DNA from: Neobacillus jeddahensis
GTDB lineage: Bacteria; Bacillota; Bacilli; Bacillales; Cytobacillaceae
Length of the DNA stretch: 64,000 nucleotides
NCBI RefSeq assembly: GCF_000612625.1
Contig: NZ_CCAS010000004.1
Location: 62,001 to 126,000 of the forward strand
Direction: 5' to 3'
In this document: positions 32,193 to 43,578 of the stretch, one piece after another
Layout of the letters: every line of letters starts with the position of its first letter
Numbering within the stretch: the first letter of the stretch is position 1
Translations under genes and position numbers: made by a program
The notes under the pieces: generated by a model
Told to the model about the DNA's origin: nothing
What the model saw: the letters and a program-made list of their open reading frames with translations, nothing else
Database searches by the model: none

Positions 32193-33503
32193 TTATGCAG
32201 TTTTCTTTTTTGAAGTTGTTTCTTTTTCTTCAAACATATTGTCGTCCATGGACGCTCTTCCTGGCAAGATGAGGTTTAATAATACGCCAATGATCGCTGC
32301 CAAAGCCATTCCTTGGACTTCGATATGAAATGGTAATTTCACGATTGCTCCACCAATCCCAATGACAAGAATGACAGATGAAATGACAAGATTACGTTTA
32401 TCAGCAAAATCGATTTTGCTATCGACTAACATTCGTAAACCTGATGAGGCAATAATCCCAAACAAGAGTATAGATACTCCACCCATGACAGGACTTGGTA
32501 TGGTTTGAATTAAGGCCGTAACTTTCCCAATAAATCCTAAGATAGTGGCTAATACTGCTGCTCCAGCAATAACATAAACACTATAGACTCTCGTAATGGC
32601 TAATACGCCAATATTTTCACCATAGGTCGTTTTAGGCGGTCCGCCAATTAGGGCTGAAATGATCGTTGCTGTTCCATCACCAAGGATGGATCGATGTAAT
32701 CCAGGTTCTTTAATGTAGTCTCGCCCGACCACTTTACTTAGAACTAGCTGGTGACCAATGTGTTCTGACAAGGTAACAACCGCGACAGGAACCATGAGTG
32801 CTACTAAATCCCAAGACAGCTTCACTTTATAGCTTACGAATGGGATGATGAATTCAGGCATTTCAAACCAACGAGCATTCATGACGGGTGCAAAATCGAC
32901 AATGCCAATGATGACCGAGTATATATACCCGACAATAATTCCAGCCAATATTGGGATAATACTTAATATTTTTTTTGCATAAATCGAGAAGATAATGGTT
33001 GCTGCTAATGTAACAAGTGCTGCTGAGAAATGAAGCATGCTATACTTTCCAGCCGGATTATTCATCGCCATTCCAACTGCTGTTCCTGATAATGCCAAGC
33101 CAATCACGATAATTACAGGGCCAACTACAATCGGTGGAAGTAGTTTCATGATCCAACGATGACCCGCTTTACTAATAATGAGTGCGACAATTCCATATAC
33201 AAGTCCGGCAACGAAGGTCCCCATCATCGCTGCACTTGGCCCGCCCATTTCATATGCTGCTTTCATCGGAATAATATAGGCAAATGATGAACCGAGGTAA
33301 GCCGGCACCTTGAATTTAGTGATTAATAAAAAGGCAATTGTACCAAGTCCACTTGAGATCAGCGCCATTGCTGGACTCAATCCGATAAGGAATGGTACCA
33401 GGATCGTAGCACCAAACATGGAGAACAAATGCTGCAGACTTAAGGTAAGCCATTGAGAAGGTTTTGGAATCTCATTTACATCTAAGATTGGTTTGTTATT
33501 CAT
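32193..33503 (-). CDS. pyrP: uracil permease
   Basis: A 436-residue uracil:proton symporter of the NCS2 (nucleobase-ascorbate transporter) family with about 14 hydrophobic segments. It shows LQHLFSMFGATILVPFLIGL at the N-terminus, HIGHQLVLSKVVGRD (about 241-255), LGDGTATIISALIGGPPKTTYGEN (about 266-289, the NCS2 TM8-TM10 substrate region) and a polar C-terminal tail. The gene is second in the operon between two PyrR attenuators. Confidence 0.96.
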   Translation of the reverse strand: MNNKPILDVNEIPKPSQWLTLSLQHLFSMFGATILVPFLIGLSPAMALISSGLGTIAFLLITKFKVPAYLGSSFAYIIPMKAAYEMGGPSAAMMGTFVAGLVYGIVALIISKAGHRWIMKLLPPIVVGPVIIVIGLALSGTAVGMAMNNPAGKYSMLHFSAALVTLAATIIFSIYAKKILSIIPILAGIIVGYIYSVIIGIVDFAPVMNARWFEMPEFIIPFVSYKVKLSWDLVALMVPVAVVTLSEHIGHQLVLSKVVGRDYIKEPGLHRSILGDGTATIISALIGGPPKTTYGENIGVLAITRVYSVYVIAGAAVLATILGFIGKVTALIQTIPSPVMGGVSILLFGIIASSGLRMLVDSKIDFADKRNLVISSVILVIGIGGAIVKLPFHIEVQGMALAAIIGVLLNLILPGRASMDDNMFEEKETTSKKKTA

Positions 33504-33552
33504 TATTTTCTCTCCTACATATATTCTATAGTGTTATTTTCCTCTGAAAGTC

Positions 33553-33643
33553 ATAAAAAAACCCTCTTTGTCCAAGAAGATGCAAAGAGGGTTAAGAAAG
33601 ACCGAATTTATCGGCTTTTCCCCTTTGTCAGCCTCACAGGACT
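33553..33643 (-). promoter_or_regulatory. PyrR-dependent attenuator before pyrP
   Basis: On the minus strand the PyrR loop AGTCCTGTGAGGCTGA lies at 33628-33643. It is followed by the terminator stem AACCCTCTTTG/CAAAGAGGGTT with TTTTTTAT (about 33553-33593). Same logic as the pyrB attenuator. Confidence 0.92.
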
Positions 33644-33663
33644 GCCTTTAAAAAGGGCGCTAT

Positions 33664-34332
<669 letters not shown>

Positions 34333-34392
34333 GAATTAAAGGGCTTATTAAACTATAGTAATCTTACTTTACTTTCAGACTGACGTCAATGA

Positions 34393-35298
34393 TTATTTTG
34401 AAAGTTGATCAAGCAATTGTTCGAAATCCTCCGGAAGTGGTGCCTCAAATTCTAAATATTCGTTTGTTCTAGGATGTGTGAACCCAAGAACACCAGCATG
34501 CAAGGCTTGTCCGTTGATATCCAATGTTTTTTTCGGCCCATATTTAGGATCACCGGCAAGTGGGTAACCAATGTATTTCATATGAACACGAATTTGATGT
34601 GTTCTACCTGTCTCTAATTGACATTCAACATAAGTAAAATCTTTAAAACGTTCTATGACGTGAAAATGGGTAACGGCGTGTTTTCCGTTATCGACCACTG
34701 CCATGCTTTGACGATCTTTTGTATCCCTGCCTAATGGGGCATCCACCGTACCAAAATCATGTGGAATCACTCCATGAACGATCGCTTTATATTTCCGTGT
34801 GACCGTTTTTTTCACCAATTGATTGACAAGGCTCTCGTGGGACATATCGTTTTTAGCTACCATTAATAAACCTGATGTATCCTTATCAATTCGATGGACA
34901 ATTCCTGGCCGTAAAACGCCATTAATCCCGGATAAATCCGTACAGTGAGCCATTAATCCATTCACCAGTGTACCTGTCAAATGGCCTGGAGCTGGATGGA
35001 CCACCATCCCTCTCGGTTTATTTACTACCAACACATCTATATCCTCATAATAAATTTCTAAATTCATTTCTTCAGGGATAACATCCAGTACTTCAGGGTC
35101 TGGAATGATAATTTCAATTCGATCATTTAAGCTACACTTATAATTTGATTTAATTGGTAGACCATTAACCAAAACATTTCCTTCTTTAATCCATTGCTGG
35201 ACCTGTGTCCGTGACCATTCCTCGTCTAATACTGAGATGACCTTATCAATCCGATCACCTTTTTGTTCTTCAAGAATGGTGTGTTCCATTTTCTCCAT
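34393..35298 (-). CDS. rluD: RluA-family 23S rRNA pseudouridine synthase
   Basis: A 301-residue enzyme (B. subtilis YlyB). An N-terminal S4 domain (about 13-75) binds RNA. The catalytic domain has [18 protein letters not shown] (about 133-150, catalytic Asp) and [20 protein letters not shown] (about 217-236). By homology it converts uridines of helix 69 in 23S rRNA. The chosen ATG at 35298 has AAAGGAG 7 bases upstream; the longer frame gives ten extra residues. The start overlaps lspA by 29 bases. Confidence 0.92.
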   Translation of the reverse strand: MEKMEHTILEEQKGDRIDKVISVLDEEWSRTQVQQWIKEGNVLVNGLPIKSNYKCSLNDRIEIIIPDPEVLDVIPEEMNLEIYYEDIDVLVVNKPRGMVVHPAPGHLTGTLVNGLMAHCTDLSGINGVLRPGIVHRIDKDTSGLLMVAKNDMSHESLVNQLVKKTVTRKYKAIVHGVIPHDFGTVDAPLGRDTKDRQSMAVVDNGKHAVTHFHVIERFKDFTYVECQLETGRTHQIRVHMKYIGYPLAGDPKYGPKKTLDINGQALHAGVLGFTHPRTNEYLEFEAPLPEDFEQLLDQLSK

Positions 35299-35761
35299 AA
35301 GATTTCTCCTTTGTTCCTCGTTCATCAAGAAGCATTTGAATCATTAGCATGATCACTCCGACCACTAATGCCGAATCTGCAATATTAAAGACAGGAAAAT
35401 TATAATTAAAAATATACGTATGAATAAAGTCGACCACTTCTTGACGCAGAACCCGGTCAATAAAATTACCGATTGCGCCACCGAGCATAAAGGCTAAGGC
35501 AACTCCTAGTAATGGTTTCCCCTTTGCGGCCTTGTAAAGATAATACAAAATGGCTACGATAACAACTAAGGTAATGACATAAAAGAGCCACATTTGCCCT
35601 TGAAGGATTCCCCATGCCGCTCCACGATTGCGGTGTGAAGTGATATACAAGACATTAGGAATGACCGTTATACTTTCTCCCAAGAGCATGTTGTTTACGA
35701 TTAACCATTTTGTAACCTGATCTAATAAAATAACAAAAATTGCGATTAAGTAATAATACAC
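35270..35761 (-). CDS. lspA: lipoprotein signal peptidase (signal peptidase II)
   Basis: A protein of about 163 residues with four transmembrane segments that cleaves diacylated prolipoproteins. Conserved parts are the N-terminal [24 protein letters not shown], and the two catalytic Asp boxes [20 protein letters not shown] and [12 protein letters not shown] choose GTG 35761 because GGAGGT lies 8 bases upstream; the open frame runs 17 codons further with no binding site. The ylyA-lspA-rluD order matches B. subtilis. Confidence 0.94.
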   Translation of the reverse strand: MYYYLIAIFVILLDQVTKWLIVNNMLLGESITVIPNVLYITSHRNRGAAWGILQGQMWLFYVITLVVIVAILYYLYKAAKGKPLLGVALAFMLGGAIGNFIDRVLRQEVVDFIHTYIFNYNFPVFNIADSALVVGVIMLMIQMLLDERGTKEKSYGENGTHHS

Positions 35762-35839
35762 TAAGAAATACCTCCACATTAAACCTGACATACTTCTTTT
35801 GCATTTTAGCATACTTTTTCGCGAAACGACAATGTTACT

Positions 35840-36136
35840 TCATAAAAATGAAGGAGATATCGGCTTTTTATAAAAAATCTCTATATCATCTGTATCCTTT
35901 AAAGATTTTAATGTAGGGATTGTGGCTAATAAATCAATCGGAATAAATTCTCCAGAAACTTCACACAAGCCAAAATTTCCGTCTTCAGCCTTTTGAAGCG
36001 CCTCATTTATATCATTGAGCTCTTCTTCTAAGATGACTGTTAGCCAATCATTTTTTTGTTTATATTGTAATGCGCTCTCTATTTCATCTCTAGTTGTACG
36101 GAGTTCCAAAATCAGCTTGTTCAGGAAGGGATTCAT
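35840..36136 (-). CDS. ylyA: YlyA-like DksA/TraR family protein without zinc finger
   Basis: A protein of about 98 residues rich in Glu, Leu and Asp. An N-terminal coiled coil (about 5-60, ...DEIESALQYKQ, VILEEELNDINEALQK) leads to FGLCEVSGEFIPIDLLATIPT, which aligns with the GxCxxCGxxIPxxRLxAxP motif of DksA/TraR proteins. Only one Cys remains, so no C4 zinc site can form. B. subtilis YlyA is larger (about 123 aa) and is reported to bind RNA polymerase in the forespore. Function here is inferred from position and shape only. GGAGGT precedes two adjacent ATGs (36139, 36136). Confidence 0.75.
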   Translation of the reverse strand: MNPFLNKLILELRTTRDEIESALQYKQKNDWLTVILEEELNDINEALQKAEDGNFGLCEVSGEFIPIDLLATIPTLKSLKDTDDIEIFYKKPISPSFL

Positions 36137-36246
36137 CATTTATTACCTCCGTTATGCGTCATTTATCTTATTATCTCCGTAGTCTTTCACCTGACACGAT
36201 AAAACAATTGACAACCACTACAACAATTAGCGAAAAAGGGAAATAT

Positions 36247-36282
36247 TATAAAAAAATGGCTCTGTGCATGGTGCACAGAGCC
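36247..36282 (-). terminator. terminator of ileS
   Basis: GGCTCTGTGCA and TGCACAGAGCC form a perfect 11-bp stem around three bases, followed on the minus strand by ATTTTTTTAT. It lies 8 bases after the ileS stop. Confidence 0.95.
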
Positions 36283-36289
36283 TTATTCA

Positions 36290-39061
36290 TTATGCTAAAT
36301 GGGAATAGTTTTCTTTTACCACTTCAGCACAACGCGGGCAAAGGGTACTATGTTCTGGATCTTGACCAACCTCAGGTGTCACGATCCAACAGCGCTCACA
36401 GGTTTCTCCCTCTGCTTTGGTAATCACAATTGCGGCCGTTTCAAGCTTGATCGCATGTTCTGGTGCTTGCTCATAAACTCCCGCTACTTCAAATCCGGAA
36501 ACGATAAACAACTGTTTCATATTTTCTTCAATTGAATCTAAAAGGAGTTTTGAATTTTCATTCACATACAAGGTTACTTTTGCCGTTAATGATTTACCGA
36601 TTACTTTTTGATTACGAGCATCTTCTAGTGCTTTTAATACATCATCACGAAGCTTCATAAATGCTGTCCATTTCTCTTCTAAAGCATCGGCACCCGCCAA
36701 TTCCTCGTATTCAGGTAAATCGGTTAACTGAACACTTTCTGTAGTTTCAGATGGGATAAACTTCCAAACTTCATCTGCAGTATGAGATAGAATAGGCGAC
36801 ATTAACTTTGTTAAGGCCAGCAATGAATCATATAATACAGATTGAATAGAGCGGCGTTCGTGTTGATCAGCAGCCTCAATATAAAGGATATCCTTTGCAA
36901 AATCAAGATAAAAGGCGCTTAAATCAAGGGTACAGAAATTATTGACTGCATGATAAATACCTGCAAATTCATAGTTTTCATAAGCATTACGAACGTATTT
37001 AATTAGTTTATTTAATTTAACCATCATAAATTGATCCACTTCACGCAAATCTTCATATGCAACCTTATTTACTGCTGGATCAAAGTCTGCTAAATTTCCA
37101 AGTAAGAAACGGAAGGTATTACGGATTTTGCGATACACCTCAGCCACTTGTTTCAAGATAGGATCTGAAACACGGACATCGGCTTGATAATCAACAGAAG
37201 CCACCCAAAGGCGTAAAATATCGGCACCTAATTGATTCATTACTTTTGCAGGAACAACCGTATTTCCTAATGATTTACTCATCTTTCTACCTTCACCATC
37301 AAGGGCAAAGCCGTGGCTTAGGACTCCTTTATATGGGGCTTTACCTGTTACAGCCACTGCTGTTGACAAGGAAGAGTTAAACCAGCCACGATATTGATCT
37401 GAACCTTCAAGATAAAGGTCAGCAGGGCGGACTAAATCTTCTCTCTCCAGCAGTACCGCTTGATGTGATGAACCAGAGTCAAACCATACATCCATGATAT
37501 CTGTTTCTTTTGTAAAGATACCATTTGGACTTCCTGGATGTGTAAATCCTTCCGGAAGTAACTCCTTAGCGTCTCTCTCAAACCAAATATTTGATCCATT
37601 TTCACGGAAAAGATTTGACACATGATTGATTGTTTCATCATTAATGATTTCTTCGCCGTTTTCTGCATAAAATACTGGAATTGGTACGCCCCAAACCCGC
37701 TGACGAGAAATACACCAATCTCCACGGTCCCTGACCATATTAAATAGTCTTGTTTCTCCCCATGCCGGTACCCATTTCGTTTCCTTAACTGCTTCTAGCA
37801 GTTCATCGCGGAAGTCTTTAATAGAAGCAAACCATTGGGCCGTTGCACGGTAAATAACTGGCTTTTTCGTTCTCCAATCGTGTGGATAGGAGTGCGTAAT
37901 AAAGGACAATTTCAGTAATGCATCAGCTGCCTCTAAGGCTTCAACGATTTGTTTATTGGCCGTATCATAAAATACGCCTTCAAATCCAGGTGCTTCACTT
38001 GTCATAACACCTTTATCATCGACAGGACATAAAACATCCAAACCATATTTTTGACCAATGTAAAAGTCATCTTCCCCATGGCCAGGGGCAGTATGAACAC
38101 ATCCTGTTCCCGCATCTGTAGTAACGTGCTCACCTAACATAACTAAAGAATCACGGCCATAAAGTGGATGTGACGCCACCATATATTCCAATTCACTACC
38201 TTTTACCTTTTGGACGACTGTTACATCCTCCCAGCCAATTTCTTTCGTTGCTGCTTCTAAAAGTGCTTCAGCCAGTAAGTATTTATGATCATTCACAGCA
38301 ACAACCACATAAGTTAGATCTGGATGTACTGAGATGCCAAGGTTTGCCGGAATAGTCCATGGCGTTGTAGTCCAAATGATGATCTCTGTTTCAGTATCTA
38401 CGATACCCTTCCCGTCTTTAACCTTAAAGCCTACATAAATAGATGGGGACTTCTTATCTTGATATTCAATTTCTGCTTCTGCTAATGCAGATTCACTAGA
38501 CGGAGACCAATATACTGGCTTCTTCCCCTTGTAAATATAACCTTTTTTCGCCATTTCACCAAAAACTTTAATTTGTTGGGCTTCATATTCGGGTTTCAGT
38601 GTAATATATGGATTTTCCCAGTCCGCACGAACACCAAGACGTTTAAATTGGCTACGTTGGTTATTAATCTGTTCAAGGGCATATTTTGTACACAGCTCAC
38701 GGAACTCTGCTACGGTCATTTCTTTGCGTTTAACACCCTTGTTTGTTAAGGCCTGCTCAATTGGAAGACCATGTGTATCCCAACCAGGGACATAGGGAGC
38801 ATGATAGCCACTCATGGATTTATAACGGACAATCATATCCTTTAAAATTTTATTAAGCGCATGACCCATATGGATGTCGCCATTCGCATATGGAGGACCG
38901 TCATGTAGAATAAACATGGGCCGACCTTTTGTCCGTTCTTGGACCTTTTGATAAATATTCATCTCTTCCCACTTCGCCTGAATATCAGGTTCTCTTTGTG
39001 GAAGATTGCCACGCATCGGAAATTCCGTTTTTGGCATAAGCAACGTATCTTTAAATTCCAT
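36290..39061 (-). CDS. ileS: isoleucyl-tRNA synthetase
   Basis: A 923-residue class I synthetase that charges tRNA-Ile and edits mischarged valine. It shows [16 protein letters not shown] (HIGH box, about 56-71), the CP1 editing domain (about 200-400), [20 protein letters not shown] (KMSKS box, about 595) and a C-terminal zinc ribbon with CERCW and CPRC. ATG 39061 has GGAGGAAGAAAAA upstream and gives the usual N-terminus [12 protein letters not shown]; the frame could extend 14 codons. It is controlled by the T-box leader at 39186-39450. Confidence 0.97.
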   Translation of the reverse strand: MEFKDTLLMPKTEFPMRGNLPQREPDIQAKWEEMNIYQKVQERTKGRPMFILHDGPPYANGDIHMGHALNKILKDMIVRYKSMSGYHAPYVPGWDTHGLPIEQALTNKGVKRKEMTVAEFRELCTKYALEQINNQRSQFKRLGVRADWENPYITLKPEYEAQQIKVFGEMAKKGYIYKGKKPVYWSPSSESALAEAEIEYQDKKSPSIYVGFKVKDGKGIVDTETEIIIWTTTPWTIPANLGISVHPDLTYVVVAVNDHKYLLAEALLEAATKEIGWEDVTVVQKVKGSELEYMVASHPLYGRDSLVMLGEHVTTDAGTGCVHTAPGHGEDDFYIGQKYGLDVLCPVDDKGVMTSEAPGFEGVFYDTANKQIVEALEAADALLKLSFITHSYPHDWRTKKPVIYRATAQWFASIKDFRDELLEAVKETKWVPAWGETRLFNMVRDRGDWCISRQRVWGVPIPVFYAENGEEIINDETINHVSNLFRENGSNIWFERDAKELLPEGFTHPGSPNGIFTKETDIMDVWFDSGSSHQAVLLEREDLVRPADLYLEGSDQYRGWFNSSLSTAVAVTGKAPYKGVLSHGFALDGEGRKMSKSLGNTVVPAKVMNQLGADILRLWVASVDYQADVRVSDPILKQVAEVYRKIRNTFRFLLGNLADFDPAVNKVAYEDLREVDQFMMVKLNKLIKYVRNAYENYEFAGIYHAVNNFCTLDLSAFYLDFAKDILYIEAADQHERRSIQSVLYDSLLALTKLMSPILSHTADEVWKFIPSETTESVQLTDLPEYEELAGADALEEKWTAFMKLRDDVLKALEDARNQKVIGKSLTAKVTLYVNENSKLLLDSIEENMKQLFIVSGFEVAGVYEQAPEHAIKLETAAIVITKAEGETCERCWIVTPEVGQDPEHSTLCPRCAEVVKENYSHLA

Positions 39062-39185
39062 TTTTTCTTCCTCCTGCATCTTTATATTGAACAGTATGAC
39101 CATTTTCCTGAAAAAACCAGCATTCGCTAATGACTATAACCACATGGAGTGAATTTACTTACGACGGAAGGTCCCTTTTTTCTAC

Positions 39186-39450
39186 ACAAAAAAACCTTCT
39201 CATCCCAAATAGGGACGAGAAGGTTTTATTCCCGCGGTACCACCCTGATAAATAGTACCGGAAAGTACCATCCTCTTTACCATTCGTAACGTGAATCACA
39301 CGCCTGAGCCTACTCTCCCAATAGGGGATTCGACCCGGAACTCGAGGGTGATATTCCAATTTTTCAACTTTACCGGGCTTCCACCATCCCCGACTCGCTT
39401 CCATAAGTTTTTGAAAAATTGTACTGTCCCTGTCATCGTCATTGTTCAAT
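39186..39450 (-). promoter_or_regulatory. T-box leader (Ile) upstream of ileS
   Basis: On the minus strand the T-box sequence AGGGTGGTACCGCGGG lies at 39231-39246. It is followed by the terminator AACCTTCTCGTCCC/GGGATGAGAAGGTT with TTTTTTT (39186-39226). About 110 bases upstream, the Stem I region contains GGAATATCACCC, in which ATC (39350-39352) is an Ile codon in the specifier position, followed by a purine. Uncharged tRNA-Ile is expected to promote antitermination. A minus-strand open frame across this leader is spurious. Confidence 0.93.
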
Positions 39451-39494
39451 GTTGTTAACTATTAAGAAATTATATGCTAATAAAACACTTTTCG

Positions 39495-40010
39495 TCAAGC
39501 CAAGGAGTCTTCTTCTTGATGAATTTTCAACTCGGTAGCATCGACTTCATATTCTAATAAATGATCCCAATCATCTGTATTCAACATATCTAGCTGTGCT
39601 TCAATCAACATTTTGAAGCGTGTTCGGAATACTTTAGACTGCTTTTTCAAATCCTCAATTTCTAAAGCAATTTTTCTAGCTTTAGATAAGGATTCATTTA
39701 CAATTCGATCAGCATTTTTCTCAGCTTCTTTAATAATCAGCTTTGCTTCCTTTTGTGCATTACGTTTGACATCTTCACCAGCTTCTTGGGCGATCACGAT
39801 AGATTTGTTAAGTGTTTCTTCAATATTTACAAAATGGCCCAAACGCTCTTTCATCTCATTCAAGCGTTCTTCCATTTCCTTTTTTTCTCTCAATACTAAT
39901 TCATAATCTTTGATGACTTGATCAAGAAATTCATTTACTTCATCTTCATCATATCCACGAAATCCCTTATTAAACTCTTTATTATGAATATCTAACGGCG
40001 TTAACGGCAT
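39495..40010 (-). CDS. divIVA: cell division initiation protein DivIVA
   Basis: A 171-residue coiled-coil protein that marks negatively curved membrane at septa and poles. It starts MPLTPLDIHNKEFNKGFRGY with Phe and Arg residues of the membrane-binding loop (FNKGFRGYDEDEV). Heptad coiled-coil regions run from about 30-70 and 75-150. It recruits MinJ/MinCD and, at sporulation, RacA. The divIVA-ylmH-ylmG-sepF-ylmE order is conserved in Firmicutes. Confidence 0.96.
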   Translation of the reverse strand: MPLTPLDIHNKEFNKGFRGYDEDEVNEFLDQVIKDYELVLREKKEMEERLNEMKERLGHFVNIEETLNKSIVIAQEAGEDVKRNAQKEAKLIIKEAEKNADRIVNESLSKARKIALEIEDLKKQSKVFRTRFKMLIEAQLDMLNTDDWDHLLEYEVDATELKIHQEEDSLA

Positions 40011-40094
40011 TCATGCCACCTCCATACAATCTGTACATCTATATGTATAAGCAAATATTCGACAAGTTTTTTGAAAATCCTGCTTCAAACGCAA

Positions 40095-40868
40095 TTATTT
40101 TTGTTTTCCAATCAATAATCGCCATTTTTCTTTTTTTGTTTTACCATCAATCTCAATAATTTTGGCTCTTCCTTGACCTCTGACTGAAATCATATCACCT
40201 AGGTCACATGAAAAGGCAGGATTCTCAATTAATGTCCAATTCACCTTGACAAGGCCATGCTGAATCAATGCAAGCGATTTTTGTCTGGATATATGGTATA
40301 TCCCTGAAATAATCGTATCAAGCCGTAAGGAAGATAATGTTAGCATCTGTTCATCCCATAGCTCCTTGGCTGCTATTGCATTTTCCACATTTGTTTCAAC
40401 CAGTTTTACCCCGGCACGGCCAATTGTTTCAACGTTTGTTCTAATATAATTACTAATTTCTTTTGCAGCAAAAAATTGGACCTGGCCATTTTTTATCAAA
40501 ATGTCTCCAAATTTCCCACGCGTAAGTCCTAATGACATAAGTGTCCCTAAAACTTGTCGATGTTCAATCGTAACGAACTTTTGTGGATAGTTGATTTCAA
40601 ACAAACTAATTTGGAAGTCATCTCTGTCTGCAGTCAAGTAATCTGGATAAATGAATGCCCGTTTTCGTTCTAGCCCAAGACTACCTCCAAAAAGTTTGAA
40701 GTTTACATCGCCACCTTCACCGATGATCATTTTTAACATATGTTGTTCTCGAGGATCTAAAAAATCGGTTAATTTAGCAACATATTGTGTCTCCACATTG
40801 CGTTTCCATCGTAAGGCCTGATCAATAAAATCGCGTTCTTCTGGCCTAAAATGCTGATAGATGTTCAT
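40095..40868 (-). CDS. ylmH: YlmH, S4-domain RNA-binding protein
   Basis: A protein of about 257 residues with FIDQALRWKRN near the N-terminus, LDPREQHMLKMI, a central RRM-like region (YPDY...FEINYPQKFVTIEHRQVLG) and a C-terminal S4 domain (SLRLDTIISGIYHISRQKSLA, about 180-200). B. subtilis YlmH (RqcP) stabilises P-site tRNA during alanine tailing by RqcH, so its presence complements the rqcH gene elsewhere in this window. The frame starts at a GTG four codons before ATG 40868; the latter fits the family (MxxIYQHFR). Confidence 0.9.
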   Translation of the reverse strand: MNIYQHFRPEERDFIDQALRWKRNVETQYVAKLTDFLDPREQHMLKMIIGEGGDVNFKLFGGSLGLERKRAFIYPDYLTADRDDFQISLFEINYPQKFVTIEHRQVLGTLMSLGLTRGKFGDILIKNGQVQFFAAKEISNYIRTNVETIGRAGVKLVETNVENAIAAKELWDEQMLTLSSLRLDTIISGIYHISRQKSLALIQHGLVKVNWTLIENPAFSCDLGDMISVRGQGRAKIIEIDGKTKKEKWRLLIGKQK

Positions 40869-40899
40869 AAATAAATCCACAACCTACTAATTAAAATTC

Positions 40900-41163
40900 T
40901 TACGAAAGCCACAGGTACACACTGTGTAAACCACTGCTGGCAAATTTGAGGACAAGAAAGGCGACAATAGGAGAGATATCCATCATCCCAATCGACGGAA
41001 TTATCTTTCTAAAGGGCTCTAAATATGGTTCACAGATTCTCGCTAAAAATTGGCCAATCGCAGACTCTCTTGCATTTGGAAACCATGACATTAATATATA
41101 AATGATTAATGCCCACGAATAAATTCCGATTATCTGTTGTAAAAGGTAAAAAACGAAAGCCAT
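40900..41163 (-). CDS. ylmG: YlmG, YggT family membrane protein
   Basis: An 87-residue protein with two hydrophobic segments (about 3-25 and 60-80). Between them lies the conserved [21 protein letters not shown] motif of the YggT family. ATG 41163 has AAGGTGG 7 bases upstream; the longer frame starts inside sepF. Role is not well established; homologues affect division or chloroplast nucleoid distribution. It sits between sepF and ylmH. Confidence 0.9.
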   Translation of the reverse strand: MAFVFYLLQQIIGIYSWALIIYILMSWFPNARESAIGQFLARICEPYLEPFRKIIPSIGMMDISPIVAFLVLKFASSGLHSVYLWLS

Positions 41164-41167
41164 ATCA

Positions 41168-41629
41168 TTACCACCTTGTTGTTTGATTTTCGTGGTCAGG
41201 AATAAGGTCTGAAATATTCCCGGATACCTCCACATTGTCAGGCGTACATAGAAAAATACTAGATCCTATTTTTTGAATATCCCCGCCGATTGCATAGACA
41301 GCTCCGCTTAAAAAGTCGACAATTTGCCGCCCTTGTTCGGTATCAATTCGTTGCAAATTCACAACAACCGCACGATGATTTTTTAAGTGGTCGGCAATCT
41401 CCGTTGATTCGGAATAAGTACGAGGCTCTACCAAGATAACCTTTGATGATTTAGATGAATTTGACGAACTTGAAGACTTCTGAACCGTTTGCAAGCTGAC
41501 CACATTAGGGCTTTTCACTGGTTGTAGTTTTTGTTTTACAGGTTCAACTGTTTCAACATACTCATCATTGATATCATCATATTCATCATCTAATAAGAAG
41601 AATGTCTTTAGTTTTGATTTAATCTTCAT
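41168..41629 (-). CDS. sepF: cell division protein SepF
   Basis: A 153-residue protein with an N-terminal amphipathic membrane anchor ([13 protein letters not shown]), a variable linker, and the SepF domain (about 65-145) starting [20 protein letters not shown] and holding [20 protein letters not shown] and LCTPDNVEV. It bundles FtsZ filaments and can substitute for FtsA. Ser-rich linker near residues 50-60. Confidence 0.95.
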   Translation of the reverse strand: MKIKSKLKTFFLLDDEYDDINDEYVETVEPVKQKLQPVKSPNVVSLQTVQKSSSSSNSSKSSKVILVEPRTYSESTEIADHLKNHRAVVVNLQRIDTEQGRQIVDFLSGAVYAIGGDIQKIGSSIFLCTPDNVEVSGNISDLIPDHENQTTRW

Positions 41630-41640
41630 TTTTTTCTCTC

Positions 41641-42318
41641 CTAACCATCTTCACCCACAAGTGCCGTGCCGATTCTAATCATTGTTGCCCCTTCCTCAAT
41701 GGCAATCTTAAAATCATTAGACATTCCCATCGACAGCTCGGTGCAAGGGGCAAAATCTAAATGTAAGTCTTGAACTTGATCGCGAAGTTCCCTTAATTTT
41801 TGAAAACAGGCACGAAGAATTGGTTCATCATTCGTCAGCGGTGCCATTGTCATTAAACCTTCTACACTAATATTTTCATATGGTCTTAACGATTCTATAA
41901 ATGCCATGGCATCTTCAAAAGGGATACCATGTTTTGATTCTTCTCCAGAGACATTGACCTGAACAAGGCATTTTATTTTACCATTTGCTCGCTTATTGAT
42001 TTCTTCAGCAAGTGAGTGGCGATCTAATGAATGAATATAGGAAACTTTATCAATAATGTTTTTTACCTTTCGTGTTTGCAGTGTACCTATATAATGCCAA
42101 TTAGGCTTGTCCTGTAAAACCTCCCATTTTTCAAGGAGACCTTCGTCTCGATTTTCACCTAAATCGTTAATCCCAGCCTCAAGGGCCTCCATTGCTCGTT
42201 CTGTACTAACATATTTCGTAACGGCAATCAATTTCACCTCGTCGGTCTTTCGATCAACTGTTAGGCAAGCCTCATCTATTTGTTTATTAATTTGCTTCAG
42301 TTTTTCTACTACTTTCAT
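41641..42318 (-). CDS. ylmE: YggS-family pyridoxal phosphate homeostasis protein
   Basis: A 225-residue single-domain alanine-racemase-fold protein that binds PLP but is not a known racemase. It shows [19 protein letters not shown] (PLP-lysine region, about 31-49), [25 protein letters not shown] (about 74-84), [13 protein letters not shown] and a C-terminal [23 protein letters not shown]. It overlaps ylmD by four bases. Family knowledge: it balances PLP and amino acid pools. Confidence 0.95.
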   Translation of the reverse strand: MKVVEKLKQINKQIDEACLTVDRKTDEVKLIAVTKYVSTERAMEALEAGINDLGENRDEGLLEKWEVLQDKPNWHYIGTLQTRKVKNIIDKVSYIHSLDRHSLAEEINKRANGKIKCLVQVNVSGEESKHGIPFEDAMAFIESLRPYENISVEGLMTMAPLTNDEPILRACFQKLRELRDQVQDLHLDFAPCTELSMGMSNDFKIAIEEGATMIRIGTALVGEDG

Positions 42319-43145
42319 AAACGATTCAAAGTCTCCTTCCAGCCAATAAAGCTCATCATTCTTCCTGTTTTGCCTTTGTCACGGCGATGAGAAAAAAAGT
42401 ACTCTTGGTTGCAACTTGAACAAAATCCCGTTAGACGGATATTTTTATCAGGTACTCCCGAAGCAAGAAGAATTTGTCTGTTTAATTCCGGTAAATTCAA
42501 CGAATATTGACCTTCATTAAGTAAATTATAGGGTAATACTGCACCATCTTCTAGTGATTTTTCTACAAAGTTAATGACATGATCATCTACAATATAACAT
42601 TTTTCACATATAGACGGACCAATTGTGACAAATATTTGTTCCGGTGAAATCCCTTCATTTCCCCAAGCCAGAATCATCTGCTTTGCGATTTGACCAACAG
42701 ATCCCTTCCAGCCTGCATGGGCCGTTCCAATCATCTTTTTTTCTGGCGCAATAAAAAAAAGTGGGACACAGTCGGCAAAGCAAAGAGTTAACAGAATCCC
42801 CTCTTCGTTGGTATAAAAGCCATCTGTGCCTTTAAAGGAATGGTCATAGGAATTAGACCCTTTGCCGCGATCAGCTTTTGTAATCTTTTTCACGATAATA
42901 TCGTGTGTCTGCTCAGCTCCAACCCATTTTTCCAATGGAAAATGGAGCAATTCAGCTACTTTTTTTCTATTTTCACAAACATTTGTCTGCACATCGCCAA
43001 CATGAAAGCCCATGTTAAGTGTTTCAAAATCACCATGGCTTGTTCCGCCATTTTTAGTGGTGAAACCGGCAATTAATTGTGGATATTGTTTAACCCAGTC
43101 CTCCATGATCAACAGAGACGGATGGTTCAAAACAAAGGGTTCCAT
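42315..43145 (-). CDS. ylmD: YfiH/PgeF family protein (laccase-domain; peptidoglycan editing or purine nucleoside phosphorylase)
   Basis: A 276-residue Cu-oxidase_4 family protein. Metal-ligand motifs are [11 protein letters not shown] (about 76-86), [12 protein letters not shown] (about 119-130) and [17 protein letters not shown] (about 137-153), with [23 protein letters not shown] near the end. Homologues have been reported to be zinc purine nucleoside phosphorylases or factors that keep peptidoglycan precursors free of mis-incorporated amino acids; which holds here is unknown. Confidence 0.9.
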   Translation of the reverse strand: MEPFVLNHPSLLIMEDWVKQYPQLIAGFTTKNGGTSHGDFETLNMGFHVGDVQTNVCENRKKVAELLHFPLEKWVGAEQTHDIIVKKITKADRGKGSNSYDHSFKGTDGFYTNEEGILLTLCFADCVPLFFIAPEKKMIGTAHAGWKGSVGQIAKQMILAWGNEGISPEQIFVTIGPSICEKCYIVDDHVINFVEKSLEDGAVLPYNLLNEGQYSLNLPELNRQILLASGVPDKNIRLTGFCSSCNQEYFFSHRRDKGKTGRMMSFIGWKETLNRL

Positions 43146-43220
43146 ATCAATACCTCTTTTGTTTTTCTATAGTTTACCATGAAAAGAATAATTGGTCACC
43201 GCAATAAGGACAAGATAAGG

Positions 43221-43484
43221 TTAGGTTTCATCATTTATTCCTTCGAAACTGCCTTTATATCTTACTAAAATGACATCCTGGCCAATTTTAATGATATTTT
43301 TCCAAGGAATAACAATTTCTTCATCCTTCCCAAAAAAGCCAAGAACCCTGCCGTTTCCTGAAATAACCACCGCTTCAATTTTACCTGTAGATAAGTTTAT
43401 CTCTATATCACCAATATTCCCAAGCCTTTTGCCATCTGATACATTAACAACATCTTTTATCTGGAATTCAGAAATCTTAACCAC
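43221..43484 (-). CDS. ylmC: YlmC/YmxH family sporulation-associated PRC-barrel protein
   Basis: An 87-residue PRC-barrel protein starting VKISEFQIKDVVNVSDGKRLG with LGFFGKDEEIVIPWKNIIKIG. I choose GTG 43484 because GGAG is 8 bases upstream and the family begins at MxKISEFQ. It stands between sigG and ylmD. Family members are conserved in spore-formers; molecular role unknown. Likely read with or just after sigG. Confidence 0.88.
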   Translation of the reverse strand: MVKISEFQIKDVVNVSDGKRLGNIGDIEINLSTGKIEAVVISGNGRVLGFFGKDEEIVIPWKNIIKIGQDVILVRYKGSFEGINDET

Positions 43485-43544
43485 CTGCACCACTCCCAAT
43501 TACATTACTATCATAACTATATGTTGCGAGATGAAATATTATCT

Positions 43545-43578
43545 ATAAAAAATAAAGCTGTCCGGTTGGACAGCTTTA
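43545..43578 (-). terminator. terminator of sigG
   Basis: AAAGCTGTCC and GGACAGCTTT form a perfect 10-bp stem around GGTT, followed on the minus strand by ATTTTTTAT. The first base of the stem falls in the sigG stop codon. Confidence 0.9.

Noticed and set aside
39159-39449. Open frame of 96 codons on the minus strand
   Set aside because: It lies entirely in the ileS T-box leader; structure of the leader explains it.
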